64,000 nucleotides of DNA, taken from Halarcobacter sp. (lineage in GTDB: Bacteria; Campylobacterota; Campylobacteria; Campylobacterales; Arcobacteraceae). Of this stretch, positions 17,875-26,455 are shown piece by piece (within the stretch, counting starts at the first letter, position 1; the number at the start of each line of letters is the position of its first letter). The stretch lies in the NCBI RefSeq assembly GCF_963676935.1, contig NZ_OY781470.1, positions 1,336,680 through 1,400,679 on the forward strand. Direction: 5' to 3'. The notes beneath the pieces were generated by a model. The model was not told the DNA's origin and searched no databases. It saw nothing but the letters and a program-made list of their open reading frames with translations. A program made the position numbers and the translations under genes.

Positions 17875-17946
17875 ATGGTAACTATATATAGAAGTATTTT
17901 AGATTTAAGAGTTAATTATAATGACAAAAATAGAGAGTATAAATAA
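17875..17946 (+). CDS. Possible 23-codon leader ORF
   Basis: ATG at 17875 follows a strong AAGGAG Shine-Dalgarno (17864-17869) and reads 23 codons to TAA at 17944, overlapping the start of the acetyltransferase gene in another frame. The acetyltransferase ATG at 17921 has only a weak ribosome site and an in-frame stop at 17906 blocks any earlier start. The small ORF could therefore feed ribosomes to it by coupling. The peptide itself has no recognisable similarity. Confidence 0.35.
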   Translation: MVTIYRSILDLRVNYNDKNREYK

Positions 17947-18559
17947 AAAAGAAAATATAAAACTAGGGATAAAACCATATATACCTAATAATGCCATTAT
18001 AGAAAATTCATATTTTGGAAAATATACAGAAGTTGGTCAGTTTTCAAATATTTTGGATTCTACATTAGATGATTATTCTTATATAAGTGAATATACCCAA
18101 ATATATAATACTTTTATTGGGAAATTTTCAAATATAGCAGCTCAAGTTAGAATAAATCCTGGTTTTCATCCCTATGAAATGCCTTGTCAGCATCACTTTT
18201 TATATAGAAAAGGGATGTATGGTTTTGGTGAAGATGATAAGGCATTTTTTAATTTTAGAAAAGTTCAAAAGGTAATTATAGGGCATGATACTTGGATAGG
18301 TCATGGTGCGGTTATCATGCCTGGCGTAAAAGTAGGAAATGGAGCAATTATTGGTTCAAATGCTGTTGTAACTAAAGATGTACCACCATATGCTATAGTT
18401 GCTGGAGTAAGTGCAAAAATATTGAAGTATAGGTTTTCAAAAGATATAATAGATAAAATTGAAGAGATTGCTTGGTGGAATTGGAGCCATGAAGAGATAA
18501 AAGAAAGAATAGATGATTTAAAAGATATTAGAACATTTATTTATAAGTATTCAAAATAG
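17921..18559 (+). CDS. Phn-associated hexapeptide-repeat acetyltransferase
   Basis: This 212-residue left-handed beta-helix acyltransferase has repeated hexapeptide turns, the HPYEMPCQHHF loop and a clear IGHDTWIGHGAVIMPGVKVG coil set. It closely resembles the transferase family repeatedly found in C-P lyase operons (labelled phosphonate metabolism transferase, hexapeptide family). By analogy with PhnO it may acetylate aminoalkylphosphonates, but PhnO itself is a GNAT protein, so only the operon role is shared. It may be translationally coupled to the 23-codon ORF at 17875. Confidence 0.85.
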   Translation: MTKIESINKKENIKLGIKPYIPNNAIIENSYFGKYTEVGQFSNILDSTLDDYSYISEYTQIYNTFIGKFSNIAAQVRINPGFHPYEMPCQHHFLYRKGMYGFGEDDKAFFNFRKVQKVIIGHDTWIGHGAVIMPGVKVGNGAIIGSNAVVTKDVPPYAIVAGVSAKILKYRFSKDIIDKIEEIAWWNWSHEEIKERIDDLKDIRTFIYKYSK

Positions 18560-18568
18560 GAGTATATA

Positions 18569-19099
18569 ATGAACAGTAAAATTGTACTTGTTGTAGGACC
18601 TAGCGGTGCAGGAAAAGATACTCTTCTAAGATATGCAAAAGAAAAATTAAATGAAAATTTTAGTTTTGTTAAAAGATATATTACAAGAGAAGCAGATGTT
18701 AATGAAAGTAACTATTATATTGATGAGTATGCATTTGAGATTTTAAGACATAATGGTTATTTTGCTTCAAGTTGGAATGCCCATGGAAATTTTTATGGAA
18801 TTCCCAAAAGATTTATTAAAAATGGTGTAAATATAATCTCAATATCAAGAGCTAGAATAAAAGATTTTGAGAATTTGTATAAAGATGTTTATACTTTAAA
18901 TATAAGTATCCCAAAAGAAAAACTTAAAGAGAGACTTATTGCTAGAGGTAGAGAGTCTAGTAAAGAGATTGAGCAAAGATTAAATAGAAGTTACGAAAAA
19001 ATTCAATGTAATAAATTGATTGAATTTGATAATTCAAGTCCTATTGATGAATCAAAAGAAAAGTTTTTAGAACTTTTAAAAAGTATAGAAAATGACTAA
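18569..19099 (+). CDS. phnN: Ribose 1,5-bisphosphokinase PhnN
   Basis: This 176-residue guanylate-kinase-like P-loop enzyme has Walker A GPSGAGKDT at about 10-18, followed by KRYITREA and the RLNRSY region. PhnN phosphorylates ribose 1,5-bisphosphate to PRPP, feeding the pathway's sugar back into nucleotide synthesis. Length and position after the acetyltransferase match other phn clusters. AGGAG precedes the ATG. The 3' end overlaps the next gene by 8 bp. Confidence 0.9.
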   Translation: MNSKIVLVVGPSGAGKDTLLRYAKEKLNENFSFVKRYITREADVNESNYYIDEYAFEILRHNGYFASSWNAHGNFYGIPKRFIKNGVNIISISRARIKDFENLYKDVYTLNISIPKEKLKERLIARGRESSKEIEQRLNRSYEKIQCNKLIEFDNSSPIDESKEKFLELLKSIEND

Positions 19100-19778
19100 A
19101 TTAAAAGTTGCGACATTTAATTTAGATAAAGATAATGATATATTCCCAGATAGAATATATAATCTTTCTAATGTGATTTATAAAAATAGATTTGATATTT
19201 TATGTTTACAAGAAGATTATAATTCAAAAAAATTTTCAACAGGTAAGTTCTTAAATATAGAGTTAAACTATAATTATATTTCCATAAAAACAAGGGAAAA
19301 ATTTAGAAATGGAATAAATAGTAGTTCAAATTTAACTATTCTTTCCAAATATCCCATAAAACTCTTAGATAAACTTTTTTTTAATAAAGGGAAAGAGGAT
19401 ATAGAAAGAGCCGCTGTTTTTTCCCAATTGAGTTTTAAAGGTAAAGAGATTTTATTAATCAATACCCATCTTTGTCATTTAAGCAGTAATAATAGAATTG
19501 AGCAAATAAGAGCAATACTAAAAAAAATTAACGAATATAAAAACTTTAATACAATAATATTTTGTGGTGATTTAAATGCTCTTCCTAGTTATTCAGAAGT
19601 TAAACTTTTAAAAGAGTATGGTTTTAGTGATAAAAATAGTGAATTTACTCATGAAAGTAGAGTTATTTTAGATTATATTTTAAATAAATCAAAAAGAGAC
19701 ATATCTATTGAATCAAAAGTATTATTAAAAGGTTTTAGTGATCATCATTGTTTACTTAATATCATAAATTTTCTATAG
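19092..19778 (+). CDS. Endonuclease/exonuclease/phosphatase (EEP) family protein in the phn operon
   Basis: This 228-residue protein has a complete EEP (DNase I-like) active site: ATFNLD near the N-terminus, QED (metal glutamate), NTHLCHLS (catalytic histidine), GDLNALP, LDYIL and SDHHCL. Such enzymes hydrolyse phosphodiesters or phosphomonoesters in nucleic acids, lipids or sugars. There is no signal peptide. It overlaps phnN by 8 bp and is followed by phnP within 10 bp, so it is surely cotranscribed. It is not part of the classical C-P lyase set and its substrate is unknown. A phosphodiester linked to phosphonate metabolism is my inference. Confidence 0.82.
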   Translation: MTKLKVATFNLDKDNDIFPDRIYNLSNVIYKNRFDILCLQEDYNSKKFSTGKFLNIELNYNYISIKTREKFRNGINSSSNLTILSKYPIKLLDKLFFNKGKEDIERAAVFSQLSFKGKEILLINTHLCHLSSNNRIEQIRAILKKINEYKNFNTIIFCGDLNALPSYSEVKLLKEYGFSDKNSEFTHESRVILDYILNKSKRDISIESKVLLKGFSDHHCLLNIINFL

Positions 19779-19788
19779 GAGGTTTATT

Positions 19789-20526
19789 TTGAAATTAAAA
19801 TTTTTAGGATCTTCCAATAGTGCTGGAATACCTGTTGCTAACTGTAATTGTAGCGTTTGTAGTGAATATAGAATAAATAAAAAAATTAACTTTTCTACAT
19901 CTGCTTATCTTGAATATAACGAAAAGTATATACTTTTAGATGCAGGGAATGATTTGATTTCTAATATTTTTGATATGAAAGATATAAAAGCAATTTTTTT
20001 GACACACTTTCATGCAGATCATTGTATGGGACTTTTAAGATTAAGGCATTCAGCTAAAAATATTAAATGTTTTCATCCAAAAGATGAGCTGGGCTTTTCA
20101 GACCTTTTTAAACATAAACATTCGATTTTTTATGAAGTATTTGACCCTTTTAAATCAATTTATATTGATGATATAAAAATAACTGCAATTCCTTTAAAAC
20201 ATTCAAAAAATACCTTAGGATATTTTATTGAGACAAAAGAGGCAAATATTACTTATTTGACAGATTGTTATGAAGTACCTAAAAATAGTTTAGAGTTTTT
20301 AAAATCAAAGAGAATAGATTACACTTTTATTGATGCATGTTATGATGAAACAAAATCAAAAGGGAACCATTTAAATTATCTACAAGCAAGTAATATTCTT
20401 GATGAAATAAATACAAAAAATGGTTTTTTGATGCATATTTCACATTCTACTTTAGAATACATAAATAATAATAGAATAAAACTAAAATATAGATATGTTT
20501 TAGATGATGAAGAGTTTAATCTTTAG
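19789..20526 (+). CDS. phnP: Phosphoribosyl 1,2-cyclic phosphodiesterase PhnP
   Basis: This 245-residue MBL-fold phosphodiesterase opens the 5-phosphoribosyl 1,2-cyclic phosphate made by PhnJ, yielding ribose 1,5-bisphosphate for PhnN. It carries the RNase Z-like motif LTHFHADHCMG at about 70-80, the family's N-terminal structural-zinc pattern CNCSVC (residues 19-24), and HSTLE near the C-terminus. The start is TTG at 19789 with a strong TAGGAGG upstream. It is the last gene of the phn operon. No clear terminator follows. Confidence 0.92.
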   Translation: MKLKFLGSSNSAGIPVANCNCSVCSEYRINKKINFSTSAYLEYNEKYILLDAGNDLISNIFDMKDIKAIFLTHFHADHCMGLLRLRHSAKNIKCFHPKDELGFSDLFKHKHSIFYEVFDPFKSIYIDDIKITAIPLKHSKNTLGYFIETKEANITYLTDCYEVPKNSLEFLKSKRIDYTFIDACYDETKSKGNHLNYLQASNILDEINTKNGFLMHISHSTLEYINNNRIKLKYRYVLDDEEFNL

Positions 20527-20574
20527 TTACAATTTGATTACATAAAAGTTCAGTTTTTCTCATTTGTTATTAGA

Positions 20575-20580
20575 TATAAT
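20575..20580 (+). promoter_or_regulatory. TATAAT -10 box of the HAD gene
   Basis: A TTAGATATAAT context 28 nt before the ATG at 20609 suggests that the HAD gene has its own promoter and is not simply the tail of the phn operon. Confidence 0.5.
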
Positions 20581-20608
20581 CACAAAAATAATTTTAGGTT
20601 GGGGATAA

Positions 20609-21382
20609 ATGTTTGATAATATAGGTGGATTTATTATAGATTTTGATGGTGCATTTTTTAAAGACTTTCATATCTTACCTGGTGGAAAAGATTTTATTGA
20701 AATTTTAAAAAACAAAGAGATTCCATTTGTATTTTTAAGTAACCTTACAACTAAAACACCTGATGAACTCCATGAGCTTTTATTTCGTGTTGGAATATAT
20801 ATAGATAAAAATCAAATTATTACCTCATCTTTATTAGCAAGAAACTATCTAAAAGAAAACTATCCAGATGCAAATGTAAAAGTTTATGGAAGTAAAGCCT
20901 TAAAAAGTGTAATTTATCAAGAGTATAAAATAGGTGTAGTAGATGTAGATGTAATAGTTATTGGTATGGATCCTAAAATTTCTATTGATGATTTATCAAA
21001 AATAAGAAAACATATTCAAGCTAAGAAAAAAGTAATTTTTACAAATCCTGACTACTATTCTCCTACTTCAACTGGTTATGATTTTGAATGTGGTGTAATG
21101 GTAGAATTATTTAAACCACATCTTCATGAAGAACCAGAAATTATAGGAAAGCCTTCAAAGTATGCTTTTGATTTTGCTATTAGAAAACTAAATATCCCTA
21201 AAGAATATATTGCAATGGTTGGAGATACTTACGAAACAGATATAAAAGGTGCTCATGATTGGGGTTTAATTCCAATTCACTTACAAACTACAAACGATGA
21301 TAGCTATAATACTTTGAAGCTAGATGCATATGAGTATAAAAATCTAGAAGATTTATGTACTCATTTTAAAAGTGTAGTTTAA
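20609..21382 (+). CDS. HAD-IIA family phosphatase (NagD-like)
   Basis: This 257-residue HAD hydrolase has motif I DFDGAFF (nucleophile D12, general acid D14), motif II SNLTT, a lysine in GKPSK and motif IV GDTYETDIKGA. The cap type (IIA) fits NagD and 4-nitrophenylphosphatase-like enzymes acting on sugar or nucleotide phosphates. A GG-rich Shine-Dalgarno precedes the ATG. It converges with the PHP gene, the two stops overlapping by 4 bp. The substrate is unknown. The phosphoesterase-rich neighbourhood makes an organophosphate plausible. Confidence 0.85.
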   Translation: MFDNIGGFIIDFDGAFFKDFHILPGGKDFIEILKNKEIPFVFLSNLTTKTPDELHELLFRVGIYIDKNQIITSSLLARNYLKENYPDANVKVYGSKALKSVIYQEYKIGVVDVDVIVIGMDPKISIDDLSKIRKHIQAKKKVIFTNPDYYSPTSTGYDFECGVMVELFKPHLHEEPEIIGKPSKYAFDFAIRKLNIPKEYIAMVGDTYETDIKGAHDWGLIPIHLQTTNDDSYNTLKLDAYEYKNLEDLCTHFKSVV

Positions 21383-22182
21383 AACTTAACTTTTATCATC
21401 TCTCTTTTTTCAAAATACACGCAATTGGTATAACCAATATTTTTTGCAAATTTTTCACAATAATCTTTTTTATAACCTACATGTTCAACAGCATGGGAAT
21501 CACTACCAAAGGTTATTGGTATATCATAAGAATAAATCTCTTCAAGAAGCTTTTTAGAAGGGTATGTGTCTTTAACACTCTTTCTTAATCCAGAAGCATT
21601 TATCTCAACTGCCATACCAGATTTTTTTATCTCTTTTAAAGCATCTTTTGCAATAAGTCTAATATCTTTTTTAGGTTCCTCATTTGTTAGAATTTTAACT
21701 AAATCGATATGTCCTACTATATTAAAATATTCTGTTTTAGCCATTTTTCTTATTTGTTCAAAATAATTATTCCATAAAGTAGTAGCATCTACATCTTTAA
21801 ACAGATTTTTTCCTTTTTTGTACTCTTTTATCATTTTTGGGTCATCTACTAAAAATTGATTTAAAAAATGAACTGAGCCTATTAGATAATCTACATCCTC
21901 TTTTAATAGTTTTTTGTTCATCCCATAATCTAAATAATCAAACTCATAGGCAAAAAGAAGTTTGATTTTATTGTTATACTTCATTTTTGCATCTTCAAAC
22001 ATTTGAATATAGTCTTTTTTATACTTATTTTCCATTCTATGTTTTTTATCATATTTCATAGGATTGTGATCTGAAAAACCTAATATATCTATTTTCTCTT
22101 TTATCGCTTTTTCTATATAGTCATCCATAATACCCACTGCATGTTTACAAAGATACGTATGGTTATGTAAATCTACTTTCAT
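21379..22182 (-). CDS. PHP-domain phosphoesterase, HisJ-like
   Basis: This 267-residue single-domain PHP protein has DLHNHTYLCKHA (4-15), GFSDHNP, GSVHF, VGHIDLVK and GSDSHAVEHVG. They provide the trinuclear metal site of histidinol-phosphatase-like PHP enzymes. It could be a true HisJ histidinol-phosphatase, but no his gene is nearby and another phosphoester is equally possible. It starts 3 bp after the next PHP gene's stop and is the last gene of the minus-strand unit that begins with the ABC ATPase at 26324. Confidence 0.82.
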   Translation of the reverse strand: MKVDLHNHTYLCKHAVGIMDDYIEKAIKEKIDILGFSDHNPMKYDKKHRMENKYKKDYIQMFEDAKMKYNNKIKLLFAYEFDYLDYGMNKKLLKEDVDYLIGSVHFLNQFLVDDPKMIKEYKKGKNLFKDVDATTLWNNYFEQIRKMAKTEYFNIVGHIDLVKILTNEEPKKDIRLIAKDALKEIKKSGMAVEINASGLRKSVKDTYPSKKLLEEIYSYDIPITFGSDSHAVEHVGYKKDYCEKFAKNIGYTNCVYFEKREMIKVKF

Positions 22183-22184
22183 TT

Positions 22185-23435
22185 TTAACCTTTATAAAAG
22201 AAGTTTTTTTTGAATCTCAATAGTTTTGATTTTACAATATCAATTTTATGACTAAAATCTTCTTTATTTATTAAACCATCAACTATAAGTCTAGCCTCTT
22301 TTGATTTAAATTTATCATGGGTAGGATAAAACTCTTTTAATAAAAATAAAGTATATGATACAAGTTTTTCATCTCCAATTGCTTGGTATTCATCTTTTGA
22401 TCTTTTTAATATTGCAACAGATAATAACTGTTTTATTGCTTCTGTTATATGTGCTTCATTTTTTGTTTTTGAAAAAACTATAGAAAATCTATCTCCAATT
22501 CCAACTTTTATATCATGTGCATCACTATTTCCAATGGCAGCAATATGTTTTTGTTTATATTGATAGTAATTAAGGTAAGATAAATTATTGCACTCTTCAA
22601 TTTGATCTATATCTCCAAATACTTCTACTGCATCAACTTTTGAGTTTTTTAGTAATTCTTTATATATTGGTTGATGTAAATGGTATTTATCATCATAATA
22701 GATCCAATGGGGATGACACAGTATTGCAAGACCATTATTCTCTTGTATCTTTTTTATTGTCCACAAATTTCTAGCATAATGATAAGGTTCAATATCTTTA
22801 GGTATTTTACCTTTTATCTTATTTACAATCTCTTCTAATTCACACTTATAAATCTCTTCATCATCTCTTAATTTATCAATAGAACAATTTGCATTGATAC
22901 TCAACATATGTCCATTACCTTTTGATAAGTTAGTATCTCCTTTACCTATACTTACCTCTTCCCCTGGAAGAATAGTTATATCAATTTTATTTTCATTTTT
23001 CTTTTTTATAGCCTCTTGGCTTCCTGTATAATTATCATGGTCTGTTATTGAAATAAAATCCATACCAAACTCTAAAGATTCAAGAACCATAGCAATAGGT
23101 GTTCTTTTTCCATCTGAGTATGTAGTGTGCATATGTAAGTCACCTTTTAAAGCAGATAAAGCTAAAATATCTTTCTCTACAGCAAATATATTTATTGTTT
23201 TAGATTCTTTATAGTTAAAGTTTACTTTTAAAATATATTCTCCATAAGTTTCCATTTTATATTCAAAAACTATATCTTGTTTTTTAACTTCAAATTTTAT
23301 TTTTTCATTATGAAAATAATCATTTTTTGAAAATATATTGATTGATTCTATATTTTTTATATTATTTGGGTTTTTTAGATTTAATGTAAATGATATTATT
23401 TTATCTAAAGGTATTACACGTGGGAATAACTTCAT
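22185..23435 (-). CDS. PHP-domain protein with N-terminal beta-sandwich, CehA/McbA-like
   Basis: This 416-residue protein has about 95 N-terminal residues that look like an all-beta, Ig-like domain. A PHP domain follows with GDLHMHTTYSDGKRTP at about 98-113, SITDHDNYTG, LCHPHW and GNSDAHD. These are metal ligands of PHP phosphoesterases of the CehA/McbA type. There is no signal peptide, so it acts in the cytoplasm. The start codon lies within the last 4 bp of the permease gene upstream, a tight coupling to the ABC importer. The likely role is to hydrolyse an imported phospho-compound. That role is inferred from position. Confidence 0.78.
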   Translation of the reverse strand: MKLFPRVIPLDKIISFTLNLKNPNNIKNIESINIFSKNDYFHNEKIKFEVKKQDIVFEYKMETYGEYILKVNFNYKESKTINIFAVEKDILALSALKGDLHMHTTYSDGKRTPIAMVLESLEFGMDFISITDHDNYTGSQEAIKKKNENKIDITILPGEEVSIGKGDTNLSKGNGHMLSINANCSIDKLRDDEEIYKCELEEIVNKIKGKIPKDIEPYHYARNLWTIKKIQENNGLAILCHPHWIYYDDKYHLHQPIYKELLKNSKVDAVEVFGDIDQIEECNNLSYLNYYQYKQKHIAAIGNSDAHDIKVGIGDRFSIVFSKTKNEAHITEAIKQLLSVAILKRSKDEYQAIGDEKLVSYTLFLLKEFYPTHDKFKSKEARLIVDGLINKEDFSHKIDIVKSKLLRFKKNFFYKG

Positions 23436-24232
23436 TTATTTTCCTTTCTTTTTTTTAACACATAAAGTGTTGATAAAACTATAGTCATTAATATTATTAT
23501 TAAAGCAAGTACATTTAGTACTGGTGTTAGTCCAAGTTTTACCATACTTCCAATATGAATAGTGATTGTACTTTGAGTACCTATTAAAAACAGCGTTGTA
23601 TTATAGTTTTGAATTGATTGTAAAAAAGCTAATGCTGTTGCAGAAAAAATGGCAGGTTTTAAAAAGGGAACTGTTATTTTAAAAAATAATTGTGTGGGTT
23701 TAGCTCCTAAATCTAAGGCTGCAAGCTCTAAATTCTTATCAAACTTTTGAAGTCTTGACATAAATAGTAACATTGCCATAGAGGAGATAAATGTTGTTTG
23801 TCCAACAATAGTTAATATAATACCTCCTGAAACTTCAAAAAGATTATTCCACATCACTAGTGTTGCAATACCTATAATTACACCTGGCGTTAGTATTGGA
23901 GATACTAATATTGCATAAAAAACATCTCTAGTCTTTTTATTTACATTTAGTAAAAACAGTGCACCTGCTAATCCTATTGGAATAGATAAAATTACAACTC
24001 CAATACCTATAATTAATGAGTTTATTATAGCTTGAAAAAGTTTATAGTCGTGGAAAAATTCATTTATCCAATGTAGTGAAAAACCTTTCCATGGGTAAAC
24101 AGTTGGAATTGAACTCTCATTAAAAGCTGCAAAAGAAACAACTAATAAAGGTAGGAACAGATATAGAAAAAAGCTAAAAAAATAAAACTTTATTGCTATA
24201 TCAATAATTTTTTTTGAATCAAAATTTCTCAT
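23432..24232 (-). CDS. ABC importer permease, PotC-like
   Basis: This 266-residue membrane protein has about six hydrophobic segments and the EAA loop ELAALDLGAKPTQLFFKITVP (about 170-190). It belongs to the spermidine/putrescine-iron(III)-2-aminoethylphosphonate importer family (PotC/PhnV/FbpB type). It overlaps both neighbours by 4 bp. With the permease upstream, the ATPase at 25254 and the binding protein at 26456 it forms a complete importer. Confidence 0.86.
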   Translation of the reverse strand: MRNFDSKKIIDIAIKFYFFSFFLYLFLPLLVVSFAAFNESSIPTVYPWKGFSLHWINEFFHDYKLFQAIINSLIIGIGVVILSIPIGLAGALFLLNVNKKTRDVFYAILVSPILTPGVIIGIATLVMWNNLFEVSGGIILTIVGQTTFISSMAMLLFMSRLQKFDKNLELAALDLGAKPTQLFFKITVPFLKPAIFSATALAFLQSIQNYNTTLFLIGTQSTITIHIGSMVKLGLTPVLNVLALIIILMTIVLSTLYVLKKRKENK

Positions 24233-25254
24233 TTTGACATATCCTCTAGTTTAACTTTAAATAGTTTAAGCATTAAAACTATAAACAATATACATAGTAC
24301 TAATAAAGCAATTCCATATGCTGAACCTTGATTCCAATTACCCCCATCAAAGAACCAGCTATAGATGATTTGAGTAAACCATAAACCTTTTGTTCCACCT
24401 AATATTGATGGAACAGCATAGGTTCCAGCTGTTAACATAAACACAAATATCGATCCCACAGCAATACCTGGCTTTGCATAAGGGATAATTATCTTTTTAT
24501 GGATTGTAAACCAAGATGCACCTAAATCTCTTGCTGCTAATATTTGATTTTTATCTAATGTTTCAAGGGTATTGTAAATAGGAAAAAGCATAAAAAGAAT
24601 ATAAGCATAAACCATACCAATTAATGCTGCAGAATTATTTTGAAAAAAATCAATAGGGGTTTCAATAAGTCCAAAGGAGATAAGGATATTATTGATTATT
24701 CCATTAAAAGATAAAATCATAAACCAAGCAAATGTTCTTAAGAGTTCATCTACCCAATAAGGGATAATCAATCCCAGAAAAATAAATATTTTACCCTTTT
24801 TACTTGCTACATGAGCTAAATAGTATGCTATAGGATAACATACTATAAAAGCAAGTACAGTAACAAGAATAGAAGACCAAATTGTTTTAAAAAATATAGA
24901 TCTATGTAGTGTATTTGTTAATAGATATTCATAGTTTTCATCAGTGTATATTTTAGGTGGTTCTTGAGATAATAAATCATTTTTTTCAATTTGTCTACTT
25001 AATTTGTTTATCTGCTGTTCAATTTTTTTATCTTGTGGATTTTCTTCCAGTTTTTTTTCTAATTCATATCTTTTTGCATCCAATTTATCTGTTTTTTCCC
25101 ACAGTTTTTGTTGAGCAGTTTCATCATATTTCCAAAATGAATACTCAACCATTAAAGCTTGTGGAAAGATTATAAATATACTAAGCCATAATGTTACAGA
25201 AAATAAGATATAAGTACTTAAAAATTTACCATATCTATTTATTAGGTTTGACAT
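24229..25254 (-). CDS. ABC importer permease, PotB-like, with long charged loop
   Basis: This 341-residue permease of the PotB type has first membrane segment at about 12-33 and remaining segments from about 120. Between them (about 40-105) lies a highly charged, helix-prone stretch rich in E and K (KLDAKRYELEKKLEE), predicted to sit outside the membrane as a coiled coil. The EAA loop LAARDLGASWFTIHKKIIIPYA is present. It overlaps the ATPase gene by one base and the next permease by 4 bp. The extended loop adds about 60 residues over E. coli PotB. Confidence 0.85.
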   Translation of the reverse strand: MSNLINRYGKFLSTYILFSVTLWLSIFIIFPQALMVEYSFWKYDETAQQKLWEKTDKLDAKRYELEKKLEENPQDKKIEQQINKLSRQIEKNDLLSQEPPKIYTDENYEYLLTNTLHRSIFFKTIWSSILVTVLAFIVCYPIAYYLAHVASKKGKIFIFLGLIIPYWVDELLRTFAWFMILSFNGIINNILISFGLIETPIDFFQNNSAALIGMVYAYILFMLFPIYNTLETLDKNQILAARDLGASWFTIHKKIIIPYAKPGIAVGSIFVFMLTAGTYAVPSILGGTKGLWFTQIIYSWFFDGGNWNQGSAYGIALLVLCILFIVLMLKLFKVKLEDMSK

Positions 25255-26324
25255 TATTCAGCCTTTAGTAGAACAACATCATTTTCATCAAAAAATATTG
25301 TCATTTTTTCTTTAGTAATTTTAGATTGTAATTGATTATTGTTTTTTTTGTGTAGAACTACATCTTTTTTTATTAAATCATTTTCATCTCTTTTTAAATA
25401 AATATTTAATAGAGAACCTTCAAAGGATGAAGTATTAATCTCTAAAGATATTGAATTTATTTTTTGTTTTAAAGAAAATCTTTCTGGTCTAATAAATAAT
25501 TTTACTTTATCACCAACTTTTAAATTCTTTTCATTTAGGATATTAAAGTTTCCATAAATTGTTTTGATTAAAACATTTTTATCTAAATTACGGATGATTT
25601 TCCCATCAAATTCATTGTTTTCACCAACAAAACTTGCTACAAAAGTTGTTTTAGGGTTGTTATATAACTCTTGAGGCGTAGAAACTTGTTCAACTCTACC
25701 TTTTGACATAACAGCTACTTTATCAGACATAGATAAGGCTTCACCTTGATCATGTGTAATATATATAAATGTGATACCAGTTAATTTTTGTAAAGCTCTA
25801 AGTTCTTTTCTCATATATTGTCTAAGTTTTAAATCTAAAGCTGACAAAGGCTCATCTAGAAGTAAAACCTTTGGTTCAACAGCTAAAGCTCTTGCTATTG
25901 CTACTCTTTGTTTTTGCCCACCTGATAAATCATCAATTGAACTGTTTTCATACTCTTCAAGTGAAACCATTTTTAAAAGCTCATTTACTTTTTTATCAAT
26001 CAATTTATTATCTATATTTTTTACTCTTAATCCAAAAGCAATATTCTCTTTAACAGTTATATTTGGAAACAAAGCTAAATTTTGAAATACAAGTGAAGTT
26101 GGTCTTTTATTAGCAGTAACATTTTTCATGTTTTTATCTGCTATATAAACTTTTCCTTTTGTTGGTTCTAAAAACCCTGAAACTATTTTAAGTAATGTTG
26201 TCTTACCACAACCAGATGGTCCAAGTATAGAAAAGAATTGCCCTTTTTCTATATCCAAATTTACATTTTTAAGTGCATGAAGTTTTTCAAATTCCATTGT
26301 AATATCTTCAATTTTTACACCCAT
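25254..26324 (-). CDS. ABC importer ATPase, PotA-like
   Basis: This 356-residue ATPase has Walker A GPSGCGKTT at about 35-43, signature LSGGQKQRVAIARAL, Walker B VLLLDEP and switch THDQGEA. A C-terminal TOBE-like regulatory domain follows (about 240-356). The architecture is that of PotA/FbpC/PhnT importers. It is the first gene of the minus-strand unit with two permeases and two PHP proteins. It is divergent from the binding-protein gene at 26456, with which it shares a 131-bp promoter region. Confidence 0.88.
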   Translation of the reverse strand: MGVKIEDITMEFEKLHALKNVNLDIEKGQFFSILGPSGCGKTTLLKIVSGFLEPTKGKVYIADKNMKNVTANKRPTSLVFQNLALFPNITVKENIAFGLRVKNIDNKLIDKKVNELLKMVSLEEYENSSIDDLSGGQKQRVAIARALAVEPKVLLLDEPLSALDLKLRQYMRKELRALQKLTGITFIYITHDQGEALSMSDKVAVMSKGRVEQVSTPQELYNNPKTTFVASFVGENNEFDGKIIRNLDKNVLIKTIYGNFNILNEKNLKVGDKVKLFIRPERFSLKQKINSISLEINTSSFEGSLLNIYLKRDENDLIKKDVVLHKKNNNQLQSKITKEKMTIFFDENDVVLLKAE

Positions 26325-26381
26325 TTTATACCTTTAAGATTTTTTTATTATGAAACCTTACGTAGAGTATATTACAGTACA

Positions 26382-26398
26382 GTTACAATAGATGTAAC
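26382..26398. promoter_or_regulatory. Inverted repeat in the divergent importer promoter
   Basis: GTTAC and GTAAC are separated by 7 bp in the shared region between the ATPase and binding-protein genes. The symmetry and position fit an operator controlling both sides. The regulator is unknown and the repeat differs from the PhnF sites. Confidence 0.35.
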
Positions 26399-26455
26399 CA
26401 TTTAGTAATCACGCAGATTTAAAATTCACATTATCAAATATTAAAGGGTGTGTTT

